A stretch of 64,000 nucleotides of DNA from Firmicutes bacterium ASF500 (lineage in GTDB: Bacteria > Bacillota > Clostridia > Oscillospirales > Oscillospiraceae): assembly GCA_000492175.2 (NCBI GenBank), contig CP097573.1, positions 1,798,001 through 1,862,000 of the forward strand, read 5' to 3'. The notes under the pieces were generated by a model that saw only the letters and a list, made by a program, of their open reading frames with translations, did not search any database and was not told the origin of the DNA. This document shows, one piece after another, positions 41,806-50,065 of this stretch. How positions within the stretch are numbered: the first letter of the stretch is position 1; each line of letters begins with the position of its first letter. Made by a program: the position numbers and the translations under genes.

Positions 41806-41845
41806 CCGGTGGACAAAGGTTTTTTTGTGGGTTTGCTTAAATTTA

Positions 41846-42739
41846 TTAAGCGTCCCGTCCCTCCGCCGCCAGGCCGATGAACTGTTTGACACAGCCCGTC
41901 TGATAGGGCCCCCCCTTCCATACTAAAATGGGGTGGGATTTCACCGGAAATTCCAGCACCGGCTTGGTGTAGACGGGGGAGCCGGGGTGGGCGTCCACGA
42001 TGGACTTTGGCAGGAAGCCCACGCCGAAGCCCGCCTGAACCATTTGCAGCTCCATAGGGGTGTCGTAGCAGTGGCAGGCCACCTTCAGGGAGAAGCCCGC
42101 CCGGCGGCACTCCCCCACCAGGTCCCGGCTGTAGCTCCACAGGTCGTCGCTCCGCAGCAGGCACATGGGCACGTCCCGCAGCGCCTGGATGGGGACGGCG
42201 TCCCGGCCCGGGGCGGGGTCGGTCTCGGCCCGCATGACCAGCTCCAGGGGGTCCTCCCCCAACACCCGTTCCTGAAGGCCGTAGGACCGGTCCGACTGAC
42301 TGCGCAGGAACAGGGCGTGGAGCTCCCCCCGGTCCAGGGCGTCCAGCAGGTCCTCCGGCGCGCCCATGCGGACGTACAGCTCCACCTGGGGGAAGCGGCC
42401 GTGGTAGTCCTGCATCAGCCTGGTGGCAATCTGAACGTCGGAGTAGACCATGCCCAGCTTCAGCTCCCCCCGCACCCCGGCGTCCACCTCCCGGACGTTC
42501 TCTGCCATGGATCGCAGGCTCTGGAACATCTGCCGGCTGTGCTCATAGAGCCGCCGGCCCGCCTCGGTGAGCTCCACCCCCTTGTTGTTGCGGAGGAACA
42601 GGGTGACCCCCAGCTCGTCCTCCAGCAGGGCCAGCTGCCGGCTGATGGGGGGCTGGGCCACATGGAGCTCCCGGGAGGCCCCGGAAATGCTCTTGGCCTC
42701 CGCCACGGCGGCGAAGTACTCCAGCTGCTTGAAATTCAT
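41846..42739 (-). CDS. LysR-family regulator of the hut region
   Basis: 297 residues; winged HTH (MNFKQLEYFAAVAEAKSISG, then ELHVAQPPISRQLALLEDEL) and an effector-binding domain (LKLGMVYSDVQIATRLMQDY). I started at ATG 42739, preceded by GAAAGGACGAGACT, because homology begins there; the frame extends to 42817. Divergent from hutU, with a 9-bp palindrome in the shared upstream DNA, so it most likely controls hutU-hutI. The usual Bacillus hut regulator is HutP, so a LysR here is a different arrangement. Inducer unknown (urocanate or histidine are candidates). Confidence 0.9.
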   Translation of the reverse strand: MNFKQLEYFAAVAEAKSISGASRELHVAQPPISRQLALLEDELGVTLFLRNNKGVELTEAGRRLYEHSRQMFQSLRSMAENVREVDAGVRGELKLGMVYSDVQIATRLMQDYHGRFPQVELYVRMGAPEDLLDALDRGELHALFLRSQSDRSYGLQERVLGEDPLELVMRAETDPAPGRDAVPIQALRDVPMCLLRSDDLWSYSRDLVGECRRAGFSLKVACHCYDTPMELQMVQAGFGVGFLPKSIVDAHPGSPVYTKPVLEFPVKSHPILVWKGGPYQTGCVKQFIGLAAEGRDA

Positions 42740-42826
42740 AGTCTCGTCCTTTCCACCAAAAAATAGGCCCTCTCTTTGTTGAAAGCACCATACTTTTTTT
42801 ATATGGCTAATATACAATACAAGTGC

Positions 42827-42860
42827 TTTTCATTTTAACATCTTTTTGTTAAAATACAAT
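42827..42860 (+). promoter_or_regulatory. hutU promoter/operator region
   Basis: ATTTTAACA (42832-42840) and TGTTAAAAT (42847-42855) are a perfect 9-bp inverted repeat with a 6-nt spacer. It overlaps a possible promoter TTTTCA (42827-42832), 17-nt spacer, TAAAAT (42850-42855). ATACAATAC is also directly repeated at about 42812 and 42854. Confidence 0.55.
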
Positions 42861-42918
42861 ACATAGAAAGCAAATCCCTGGCGCATACCAAAATTTTTTA
42901 AGAAGCGGAGGAATTTTT

Positions 42919-44934
42919 ATGAATCTCGCAGACGCCATGACCATCAAGCTGGACTACGACCTGCCCGAGTACCCCGCCTTTGAGGAAGGCTACCGCCGCG
43001 CGCCCCGCCGGGAGTCCCACCTGTCCGAGGCCGACAAGGCCCTGGCCATCAAGAACGCCCTGCGGTACATCCACCCCGACCATCACGCTCAGATGGCCAA
43101 GGAGTTCGCCCAGGAGCTGGAGGAGCACGGCCGCATCTACGGCTACCGCTTCCGCCCCGCCGGCAAGCTGGTGGGCAAGCCCATCCAGGAGTATGAGGGC
43201 AAGTGCATCGAGGCCAAGGCCTTCCAGGTCATGATCGACAACAACCTGGACTTCGACATCGCCCTGTATCCCTACGAGCTGGTCACCTACGGCGAGACCG
43301 GCCAGGTCTGCCAGAACTGGATGCAGTACCGCCTCATTAAGAAGTATCTTGAGGTCATGACCGACGAGCAGACCCTGGTGGTCATGTCCGGCCACCCCCT
43401 GGGCCTGTTCCACAGCCACAAGATGGCCCCCCGCTGCATCATCTCCAACGGCCTGATGGTGGGCATGTATGACAACCAGAAGGACTTCAACCGGGCCGCC
43501 GCCATCGGCGTTGCCAACTACGGCCAGATGACCGCCGGCGGCTGGATGTATATCGGCCCCCAGGGCATCGTCCACGGCACCTTCAACACCCTGCTCAACG
43601 CCGGCCGCCTGAAACTGGGCATCCCCGAGGACGGCAACCTGGCCGGCCGCCTGTTCGTCACCGCCGGTCTGGGCGGCATGTCGGGCGCTCAGGGCAAGGC
43701 CGCTGAGATCGCCGGCGCCGCCTCCATCATCGCCGAGGTGGACGACTCCCGCATCGAGACCCGCTACACCCAGGGTTGGGTCAGCCACCGCACCGCCAGC
43801 CTGGAGGAGGCCGTGAAGATCGCCCAGGACCACCAGGCCAAGAAGGAGCCCTGCGCCGTCGCCTACCACGGCAACGTGGTGGACCTGCTGGAGTACCTCC
43901 TGGAGAAGGATGTCCACGTGGACCTGCTGTCCGACCAGACCTCCTGCCACGTCCCCTACGACGGCGGCTACTGCCCCCAGGGCCTGTCCTTCGAGGAGCG
44001 CACCAAGATGCTGGACGAGGACCCCGAGCAGTTCGCCAAGCTGGTTGACAAGACCCTCCAGCACCACTATGAGCTGGTGTGCAAGCTCCACGACAAGGGC
44101 ACCTACTTCTTCGACTACGGCAACGCCTTCCTCAAGGCCGTGTACGACACCGGCATCAAGTCCATCTGCAAGAACGGCGAGAACGACCTGGACGGCTTTA
44201 TCTTCCCCTCCTACGTGGAAGACATTCTCGGTCCCTGCCTGTTCGACTACGGCTACGGTCCCTTCCGCTGGTGCTGCCTGAGCCGCAACCCCGAGGACCT
44301 GGACAAGACCGACGCCGCCGCCGCCGAGTATATCAAGGCCCACAACCGCCGTTATCAGGACTATGACAACTATGTCTGGTGCCGGGACGCCAAGCAGAAC
44401 AAGCTGGTTGTGGGTACCCAGTGCCGCATCCTGTATCAGGATGCCATGGGCCGCATGAACATCGCTCTGAAGTTCAACGAGATGGTCCGCAACGGCGAGA
44501 TCGGCCCCGTCATGCTGGGCCGCGACCACCACGACACCGGCGGAACCGACTCCCCCTTCCGTGAGACCTCCAACATCAAGGACGGCTCCAACATCATGGC
44601 CGAGATGGCTACCCAGTGCTACGCCGGCAACGCCGCTCGCGGCATGAGCCTCATCGCCCTGCACAACGGCGGCGGCGTGGGCATCGGCAAGTCCATCAAC
44701 GGCGGCTTCGGCATGGTGCTGGACGGCTCCGAGCGGGTGGACACCATTCTGAAGATGTCCATGCCTTGGGACACCATGATCGGCGTCTCCCGCCGCAACT
44801 GGGCCGGCAACCCCAACTCCATGTCCACCGTGGCCGAGTACAACGAGATGTTCGCCGGTCAGGACCACATCACCCTGCCCTACCTGGCTGACGACGCCGT
44901 CGTCGCCGAGGCGCTGAAGAGCATCCAGGGCTGA
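42919..44934 (+). CDS. hutU: Urocanate hydratase
   Basis: 671 residues, the long urocanase type. Converts urocanate to imidazolonepropionate using tightly bound NAD+. Visible: SGHPLGLFHSH, GGWMYIGPQGIVHGT, the NAD-binding GLGGMSGAQGKAAEIAGA near 250, SDQTSCHVPY, and the active-site Cys region GYGPFRWCCLSRNPEDL, then HHDTGGTDSPFRETSN. ATG at 42919 follows GCGGAGGAATTTTT. First gene of the plus-strand hut operon with hutI and lrp. hutH (histidine ammonia-lyase), which makes urocanate, is not in the window. Confidence 0.95.
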   Translation: MNLADAMTIKLDYDLPEYPAFEEGYRRAPRRESHLSEADKALAIKNALRYIHPDHHAQMAKEFAQELEEHGRIYGYRFRPAGKLVGKPIQEYEGKCIEAKAFQVMIDNNLDFDIALYPYELVTYGETGQVCQNWMQYRLIKKYLEVMTDEQTLVVMSGHPLGLFHSHKMAPRCIISNGLMVGMYDNQKDFNRAAAIGVANYGQMTAGGWMYIGPQGIVHGTFNTLLNAGRLKLGIPEDGNLAGRLFVTAGLGGMSGAQGKAAEIAGAASIIAEVDDSRIETRYTQGWVSHRTASLEEAVKIAQDHQAKKEPCAVAYHGNVVDLLEYLLEKDVHVDLLSDQTSCHVPYDGGYCPQGLSFEERTKMLDEDPEQFAKLVDKTLQHHYELVCKLHDKGTYFFDYGNAFLKAVYDTGIKSICKNGENDLDGFIFPSYVEDILGPCLFDYGYGPFRWCCLSRNPEDLDKTDAAAAEYIKAHNRRYQDYDNYVWCRDAKQNKLVVGTQCRILYQDAMGRMNIALKFNEMVRNGEIGPVMLGRDHHDTGGTDSPFRETSNIKDGSNIMAEMATQCYAGNAARGMSLIALHNGGGVGIGKSINGGFGMVLDGSERVDTILKMSMPWDTMIGVSRRNWAGNPNSMSTVAEYNEMFAGQDHITLPYLADDAVVAEALKSIQG

Positions 44935-44953
44935 GCATCGGACACCACACATA

Positions 44954-44980
44954 ACGGCGCGCCGGGTCGTCGCGCCCGAC
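44954..44980. repeat. Dispersed palindromic repeat, family A (half copy)
   Basis: GGCGCGCCGGGTCGTCGCGC matches the right half of the 48189-48261 element; the left half is missing. Between hutU and hutI. Confidence 0.7.
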
Positions 44981-44997
44981 CAAAATAAACCATTGTG

Positions 44998-45031
44998 AAA
45001 GAGGGGGCGTCCCAAAACGCCCCCTCTTTTG
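44998..45031 (+). terminator. Attenuator hairpin between hutU and hutI
   Basis: AAAGAGGGGGCGT (44998-45010) pairs with ACGCCCCCTCTTT (45017-45029), 13 bp, ending in TTTT. May reduce readthrough into hutI. Confidence 0.75.
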
Positions 45032-45047
45032 GAAAGGAATGGGCAAC

Positions 45048-46268
45048 ATGAAAACCATTGTCACCAACATCGGTATGCTGGCTACCCCCAAGGGGAGCGG
45101 CCCCAAGAAGGGCCCGGAGCAGGGCAAAATCGAGATTTTGAAGGACGCCTGGGTCCTGATGGAGGACGGTCTCGTCTCCCAGGTGGGCACAGGCCCCGCT
45201 CCGGCGGCGGACCAGACCATCGACGCCCAGGGCCACCTGGTCACCCCCGGCCTGGTGGACGCCCACACCCACCTCATCTTCGGCGGCTGGCGGCAGAATG
45301 AGCTGGGCATGAAGCTCCACGGCAAGACCTATCTGGAGATTCAGAACGCCGGCGGCGGCATCCAGTCCACCACCAACGCCACCCGTCAGGCCACCGAGGA
45401 GGAGCTGACCCAGAAGGCCGCCCAGGCCCTGGACGAGATGATGGGCTTCGGCGTGACCACCATGGAGGCCAAGAGCGGCTACGGCCTGGCTACCGAGCAT
45501 GAGCTGAAGGCCCTGCAAGTCATCAAGAATCTGAACGACCGCCACGCCATGGACATTGTGGCTACCTTCATGGGGGCCCACCTGGTCCCCGCCGAGTACA
45601 AGGCCAACCGGGCCGAGTATATCCGGCTGGTGTGCGAGGAGATGATGCCCAAGGTGAAGGAGCAGGGCATCGCCAAATACTGCGACGTGTTCTGCGAGGC
45701 CGACACCTTCACCATGGAGGAGTCCCGTCAGGTGCTGGAGGCCGGTCTGAAATACGGCCTGACCCCCAAGATCCACGCCGACGAGATCGAGGCCATCGGC
45801 GGCTCCCAGCTGGCCGGTGAGATCGGCGCCATCTCCGCCGAGCACCTCATCGTCTGCCCCCCCGAGGGCATCGCCAGTATGGCTAAGGGCGGTACCATCG
45901 CCTGCCTCCTCCCCGCCACCAGCTTCTATCTGGGGGCCGTCTTCGCCCCCGCCCGGGACATGGTCAACGCCGGCGTCCCCGTGGCGATGGCTACCGACTT
46001 CAACCCCGGCTCCTGCCCCTGCCTCAACCTCCAGTTTGTCATCAACCTGGGCTGTCTCAAGTATAAGCTCACCCCGGAGGAGGTCCTCACCGCCGTCACC
46101 CTCAACGCCGCCTCCGCCATCGGCATGGCGGACAAGGTGGGCTCCCTGGAGCCGGGCAAGCAGGGCGACCTGGTGATCTGGGACGCCCCTGACCTGGACT
46201 ACATCTGCTACCGCATGGGCAGCAACCTGGTCCGGTCGGTGGTCAAGAAAGGGGCCGTGGTGCGCTGA
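45048..46268 (+). CDS. hutI: Imidazolonepropionase
   Basis: 406 residues, amidohydrolase fold. PGLVDAHTHLIFGG near 68 carries the metal His pair; EAKSGYG, HADEIEAIGGSQLAGEIGA and ATDFNPGSCPCLNL are HutI signatures. Hydrolyses imidazolone-5-propionate to N-formimino-L-glutamate, the substrate of ftcD nearby. I chose ATG at 45048, nine bases after GGAAAGGA; the ATG at 45039 touches that site. The TGA overlaps the ATG of the Lrp gene by one base. Confidence 0.95.
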   Translation: MKTIVTNIGMLATPKGSGPKKGPEQGKIEILKDAWVLMEDGLVSQVGTGPAPAADQTIDAQGHLVTPGLVDAHTHLIFGGWRQNELGMKLHGKTYLEIQNAGGGIQSTTNATRQATEEELTQKAAQALDEMMGFGVTTMEAKSGYGLATEHELKALQVIKNLNDRHAMDIVATFMGAHLVPAEYKANRAEYIRLVCEEMMPKVKEQGIAKYCDVFCEADTFTMEESRQVLEAGLKYGLTPKIHADEIEAIGGSQLAGEIGAISAEHLIVCPPEGIASMAKGGTIACLLPATSFYLGAVFAPARDMVNAGVPVAMATDFNPGSCPCLNLQFVINLGCLKYKLTPEEVLTAVTLNAASAIGMADKVGSLEPGKQGDLVIWDAPDLDYICYRMGSNLVRSVVKKGAVVR

Positions 46269-46705
46269 TGGACCGCACCGACTACCAGATTCTGAACCTG
46301 CTCCAGCGGGACAGCCGCACCACCCTGAAGTGCATCGGCGACCAGGTAGGCCTCACCGCCCCCGCCGTCTCCGAGCGCATCCGGCGCATGGAGGAGAAGG
46401 GGGTCATTAAGGGGTTCAGCATCCGGGTGGACCGCAATCTGCTGGACAGCAACATGACCGGCTTTATTCTGGTGGCTCCCAACCCGGAGAAGTACAACCA
46501 GTTCTGCCAGTTCTGCGAGAACACCCCCTCCATCCTGGCCCACCACCATGTTATCGGCGTGTTCAACGCTTTCCTGCGCTTCGCCGTGAAGGACACCCTG
46601 GAGCTGGATAAGCTGCTCGCCTCCATCAAGCAGTTCGGAGACTCCCAGACTTCTGTAGAACTGGGGGCCTATTTTGAGCAAAAGGACGTTCCTCTGCCCA
46701 AATAG
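46268..46705 (+). CDS. Lrp/AsnC-family regulator
   Basis: 145 residues: N-terminal HTH (DYQILNLLQRDSRTTLKCIG, GLTAPAVSERIRRMEEKGVI) and a C-terminal RAM/ACT-like domain. Lrp proteins bind an amino acid and control amino-acid metabolism. It is translationally coupled to hutI (stop and start share one base), so it probably adjusts hut or amino-acid genes to histidine or glutamate supply. Target and ligand are inferred only. Confidence 0.9.
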   Translation: MDRTDYQILNLLQRDSRTTLKCIGDQVGLTAPAVSERIRRMEEKGVIKGFSIRVDRNLLDSNMTGFILVAPNPEKYNQFCQFCENTPSILAHHHVIGVFNAFLRFAVKDTLELDKLLASIKQFGDSQTSVELGAYFEQKDVPLPK

Positions 46706-46749
46706 CCGGCCCGCAACCAACAGTTGCGGCAATTTCCAAGCGGACTTGA

Positions 46750-46778
46750 TTGCTTTTCTCCCCTCATTCCGCTATCAT
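46750..46778 (+). promoter_or_regulatory. Promoter of XRE membrane protein gene
   Basis: TTGCTT (46750-46755), 17-nt spacer, TATCAT (46773-46778). A weak hairpin CCGCAAC/GTTGCGG (46711-46729) just upstream may end the hut transcript. Confidence 0.5.
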
Positions 46779-46807
46779 GAGGTGGAAAACGAGAGGAGGT
46801 CAAGTCT

Positions 46808-47512
46808 ATGACCATGGCAGAAAAAATCCTATCCCTTCGCACGGAGCGGGGGATGTCCCAAGACGATTTGGCGGAAAGGCTGGCGGTCTCCCGGCAGAGT
46901 GTAAGCAAGTGGGAGACCGGCCAGTCCACCCCCGACCTGGATAAGATTATACGCTTGGCCGACCTGTTCGGCCTGACCGTAGATGAGCTGGTCCGGGACG
47001 GGGAGCGCCCCCAGCCCCCGGAGCCGCCCCAGTCCCAGGTGGTCTATGTGGAACGGAAATGGGAGCCGCCTGAATTGACGGCAGTACAAAAAATTGGCCT
47101 TATTTTTGAAGTGGCAGGCACGGCGCTTACAATAATAGGTCTTTTAGGTGAGGATTGGCCGCTGGTTTATAAGATGGCGCCTCTGGTTTTCCTCAGCCTG
47201 CCCTTGCTGCTGGCAAAAAAGCACCCCTGGCTGACCCTGTGCTGGGTCCTGATGGCCCTGAGCTTCGTATTCCTCAGACCCCAGCAGACAGCGTGGGGGT
47301 TAGTGGACGGCCTGGAGCATCTGTATTATTATTTCAAATTGCAGGACCCCCACTACTCCAGCTATGCCGCCAGCTCCGACCATTCCGATCTGCTCTTTAT
47401 GGGTATTGTTGGGATCGTCCGGGGATTGCTGACCCTGGCTCTGATCGTCTTCACCGGTCGGGCCTGCGGCAAGGCGTGGAAAGAGAAACGATTCCCGGAG
47501 AAGGACGGCTGA
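46808..47512 (+). CDS. XRE HTH regulator with C-terminal membrane segments
   Basis: 234 residues. HTH of the XRE type at 1-65 (MSQDDLAERLAVSRQSVSKW, STPDLDKIIRLADLFGLTVD), a Pro-rich linker and about four hydrophobic segments (FEVAGTALTIIGLLG, PLVFLSLPLLLAKK, WVLMALSFVFLRP, IVGIVRGLLTLALIVFTG). A DNA-binding domain tethered to the membrane suggests a sensor of envelope state; no partner is adjacent. ATG at 46808 follows GAGAGGAGGTCAAGTCT. Own promoter and terminator. Confidence 0.87.
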   Translation: MTMAEKILSLRTERGMSQDDLAERLAVSRQSVSKWETGQSTPDLDKIIRLADLFGLTVDELVRDGERPQPPEPPQSQVVYVERKWEPPELTAVQKIGLIFEVAGTALTIIGLLGEDWPLVYKMAPLVFLSLPLLLAKKHPWLTLCWVLMALSFVFLRPQQTAWGLVDGLEHLYYYFKLQDPHYSSYAASSDHSDLLFMGIVGIVRGLLTLALIVFTGRACGKAWKEKRFPEKDG

Positions 47513-47528
47513 AAGGCCGTCCTTTTTT
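47501..47528 (+). terminator. Terminator after XRE membrane protein gene
   Basis: AAGGACGG (47501-47508) pairs with CCGTCCTT (47517-47524), with a T6 run; the hairpin overlaps the last codons. Confidence 0.8.
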
Positions 47529-47551
47529 GTGCTCTCCCGCCGCTTTTCCGG

Positions 47552-47580
47552 TTTACAACCGCTCCATCCTGTGTTAAAAT
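47552..47580 (+). promoter_or_regulatory. Promoter of YfbR-like gene
   Basis: TTTACA (47552-47557), exact 17-nt spacer, TAAAAT (47575-47580). Confidence 0.7.
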
Positions 47581-47610
47581 GGTACGACTTAAACAAAGGA
47601 GCGTTCTGCC

Positions 47611-48186
47611 TTGGCCTACAACTTTTTCCCTATGATCTCCCGGATGCGGTACATCAACCGCTGGGGCCTGATGCGCAACACCCGGCTGGAGAACATCCAG
47701 GAGCACTCCCATCAGGTGGCCGTCCTGGCCCACGCCCTGGCCGTCATTGAGAACCGGTATTTCGGCGGTCAGATCGACCCGGGGGCGGTAGCGGTGGCGG
47801 CACTGTACCACGACGCCAGCGAGATCCTCACCGGCGACATGCCCACCCCCATCAAATACGACAACCCGGACATCCAGTCCGCCTATAAGGACGTGGAGGC
47901 GGTGGCGGAAAAAAAGCTGTTGTCCATGCTCCCCCCCGACCTGCGCCCCGATTTCGAGGAGGCCGTCACCATCCCGAACCCGGAAATTCACGCCATCGTC
48001 AAGGCGGCGGACAAGCTGTCCGCCTACCTCAAGTGCGTGGAGGAGCTGAAAGCGGGCAACACGGAATTCCGAAAGGCCAAGGAGCAGACCTACGCCGCCC
48101 TGTGCCAGAACCAGAGCCCCGCCCTGAAATACTTTATGGAACACTTCCTGGAAGGGTTTGAGCTCACGTTGGATGAATTGAACTGA
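47611..48186 (+). CDS. yfbR: YfbR-like 5'-deoxynucleotidase (HD domain)
   Basis: 191 residues, HD fold: RMRYINRWGLMRNTRLENIQ then EHSHQVAVLAHALAV, ALYHDASEILTGDMPTPIKY (His-Asp pair) and AADKLSAYLKC supply the metal ligands. YfbR removes phosphate from deoxynucleoside monophosphates. The start is TTG at 47611, eight bases after AAAGGAGCG; no ATG lies near the start of homology. Monocistronic, with repeat sequence after it. Confidence 0.9.
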   Translation: MAYNFFPMISRMRYINRWGLMRNTRLENIQEHSHQVAVLAHALAVIENRYFGGQIDPGAVAVAALYHDASEILTGDMPTPIKYDNPDIQSAYKDVEAVAEKKLLSMLPPDLRPDFEEAVTIPNPEIHAIVKAADKLSAYLKCVEELKAGNTEFRKAKEQTYAALCQNQSPALKYFMEHFLEGFELTLDELN

Positions 48187-48188
48187 CC

Positions 48189-48261
48189 GTAGGGCGCGAC
48201 GACCCGGCGCGCCGTTTTCAACAGGCAAATCAACGCGGCGTGCCGGGTCGTCACGCCCTAC
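48189..48261. repeat. Dispersed palindromic repeat, family A (copy 3)
   Basis: Left arm 48189-48213 begins GTAGGGCGCGACGACC; right arm 48237-48261 is its near-perfect inverted copy ending GGTCGTCACGCCCTAC. The 23-nt centre is unrelated sequence. Confidence 0.85.
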
Positions 48262-48288
48262 AAAACGTCAAAAGAAAGGAATCTCGCT

Positions 48289-48558
48289 ATGAAAGCCATC
48301 GTCACCGTCATCGGCAAGGACCGGGTGGGCATCACCGCCGCCGTGTGCTCCCTGCTGGCCAAGTACAACATCAACATTCTGGACATCACCCAGACCGTTT
48401 TGCAGGAGTTCTTCACCATGGTCATGCTGGTGGACACCGCCGCCTGTGAAAAATCCATCGGCGATCTGACCGATATCCTGGCCCAGGCCGGTCAGGAGGA
48501 GGACCTGTCCATCCGCATCCAGCGGGAGGACATTTTTAACGCCATGCACCGAATTTAA
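48289..48558 (+). CDS. ACT-domain protein
   Basis: 89 residues making one ACT domain (MKAIVTVIGKDRVGITAAVC, NINILDITQTVLQEFFTMVM). This family (UPF0237) almost always precedes the PFL gene, as here. ACT domains bind amino acids; the pair's biochemical role is not known. ATG at 48289 follows AGAAAGGAATCTCGCT. Confidence 0.93.
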   Translation: MKAIVTVIGKDRVGITAAVCSLLAKYNINILDITQTVLQEFFTMVMLVDTAACEKSIGDLTDILAQAGQEEDLSIRIQREDIFNAMHRI

Positions 48559-48570
48559 AAAACGCCGCGT

Positions 48571-48646
48571 GTAGGGGCGGCTATCAGCCGCCCGCTGACA
48601 CGATAATTTACCATGTAATAGTCGGGCGGATAATATCCGCCCCTAC
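48571..48646. repeat. Dispersed palindromic repeat, family B
   Basis: GTAGGGGCGGCTATCAGCCG (from 48571) and the inverse arm ending TCCGCCCCTAC (48646) flank a short AT-rich centre. It shares the GTAGGG...CCCTAC ends of family A but has a different core. Between the ACT and PFL genes. Confidence 0.8.
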
Positions 48647-48672
48647 AGGTTTGCCATAGGAGGCTTATTCTC

Positions 48673-50031
48673 ATGCTCAACCAACACGAAATCATGCAGA
48701 CCATCCAGATGATCGACCAGCAGCATCTGGACGTGCGCACCATCACCATGGGCATCTCCCTGCTGTCCTGCGCTCACAGCGACGTGAAAACCTCCTGTGA
48801 CAAGGTGTACGACAAAATCACAAAATACGCCGAAAACCTGGTCGCCACCGGCGAGGCCATCGAGAAGGAGTTCGGCATCCCCATTGTCAACAAGCGCATC
48901 TCGGTAACCCCCATCGCCCTGGTGGCCGCGGCGGCGGAGACGGACAGCTACGTCCCCTACGCTCAGGCCCTGGACCGGGCGGCTAAGACCTGCGGCGTCA
49001 ACTTCATCGGCGGCTTCTCCGCCCTGGTCCAGAAGGGGATGACCGACGCCGACCGCATCCTCATCCGCTCCATCCCCGAGGCCCTGGCCACGACGGAGAT
49101 CGTCTGCGCCTCCGTCAACGTGGGCTCTACAAAGGCGGGCATCGACATGGACGCGGTGGCCCTCATGGGCAGGACCATTAAGGACCTGGCGGAGAAAACC
49201 GCCGATAAGGGCGGCTTCGGCTGCGCCAAGCTGGTGGTGTTCTGCAACGCCGTGGAGGACAACCCCTTTATGGCCGGCGCGTTTCACGGGGTAGGCGAGC
49301 CGGAAAAGGTTATCAACGTAGGCGTCTCCGGTCCCGGTGTGGTCTACCACGCCCTCCAGGAGGTGAAGGGCAAGCCCTTCGACGTGGTGGCCGAGACGGT
49401 GAAAAAGACCGCCTTCCGCATCACCCGCATGGGCCAGCTGGTGGCTCAGGAGGCCAGCCGGAGGCTGGACACCCCCTTCGGCATCGTGGACCTGTCCCTG
49501 GCCCCCACCCCCGCCATCGGAGACAGCGTGGCCCGTATCCTGGAGGAGATGGGCCTGGAGGTCTGCGGCACCCACGGCACCACCGCCGCCCTGGCCCTGC
49601 TCAACGACGCGGTGAAGAAGGGGGGCGTTATGGCCTCCTCCCATGTGGGCGGTCTGTCCGGCGCTTTTATCCCCGTCAGCGAGGACGAGGGTATGATCGC
49701 CGCCGCCCGGTCCGGGGCCCTCACCCTGGACAAGCTGGAGGCTATGACCTGTGTCTGCTCCGTGGGACTGGACATGATCGCCGTCCCCGGCGACACCCCC
49801 GCCGAGACCATCTCCGCCATCATCGCCGACGAGGCCGCCATCGGCATGGTCAACTCCAAGACCACCGCCGTGCGCATCATCCCCGCCCCCGGCTGCACCG
49901 TGGGAGACACGGTGGAGTTCGGCGGCCTGCTGGGCTCCGCTCCCATCCAGCCCGTCCACCCCTTCTCCGCCAAGGAATTTGTGGACCGGGGTGGCCGCAT
50001 CCCCGCCCCTATGCAGAGTCTGAAAAACTAG
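48673..50031 (+). CDS. PFL-family protein (UPF0210/DUF711)
   Basis: 452 residues, full-length DUF711: [47 protein letters not shown] and [20 protein letters not shown]... type motifs (here [15 protein letters not shown]). The fold is related to pyruvate-formate-lyase-like barrels but no activity is established. Partner of the ACT protein upstream; a family B repeat lies between them. ATG at 48673 follows ATAGGAGGCTTATTCTC. Confidence 0.93.
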   Translation: MLNQHEIMQTIQMIDQQHLDVRTITMGISLLSCAHSDVKTSCDKVYDKITKYAENLVATGEAIEKEFGIPIVNKRISVTPIALVAAAAETDSYVPYAQALDRAAKTCGVNFIGGFSALVQKGMTDADRILIRSIPEALATTEIVCASVNVGSTKAGIDMDAVALMGRTIKDLAEKTADKGGFGCAKLVVFCNAVEDNPFMAGAFHGVGEPEKVINVGVSGPGVVYHALQEVKGKPFDVVAETVKKTAFRITRMGQLVAQEASRRLDTPFGIVDLSLAPTPAIGDSVARILEEMGLEVCGTHGTTAALALLNDAVKKGGVMASSHVGGLSGAFIPVSEDEGMIAAARSGALTLDKLEAMTCVCSVGLDMIAVPGDTPAETISAIIADEAAIGMVNSKTTAVRIIPAPGCTVGDTVEFGGLLGSAPIQPVHPFSAKEFVDRGGRIPAPMQSLKN

Positions 50032-50040
50032 TTTCCCCCT

Positions 50041-50064
50041 CATGCCGCCCGAATGGGCGGCATG
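50041..50064. terminator. Hairpin at the left edge of IS1182 copy A
   Basis: CATGCCGCCC (50041-50050), loop GAAT, GGGCGGCATG (50055-50064). Likely the former terminator of the PFL gene; the insertion sequence starts one base after it. Confidence 0.7.
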
Positions 50065-50065
50065 T

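Noticed and set aside
42898..45015. 705-codon minus-strand frame opposite hutU
   Set aside because: Antisense shadow of hutU, no recognisable motif.
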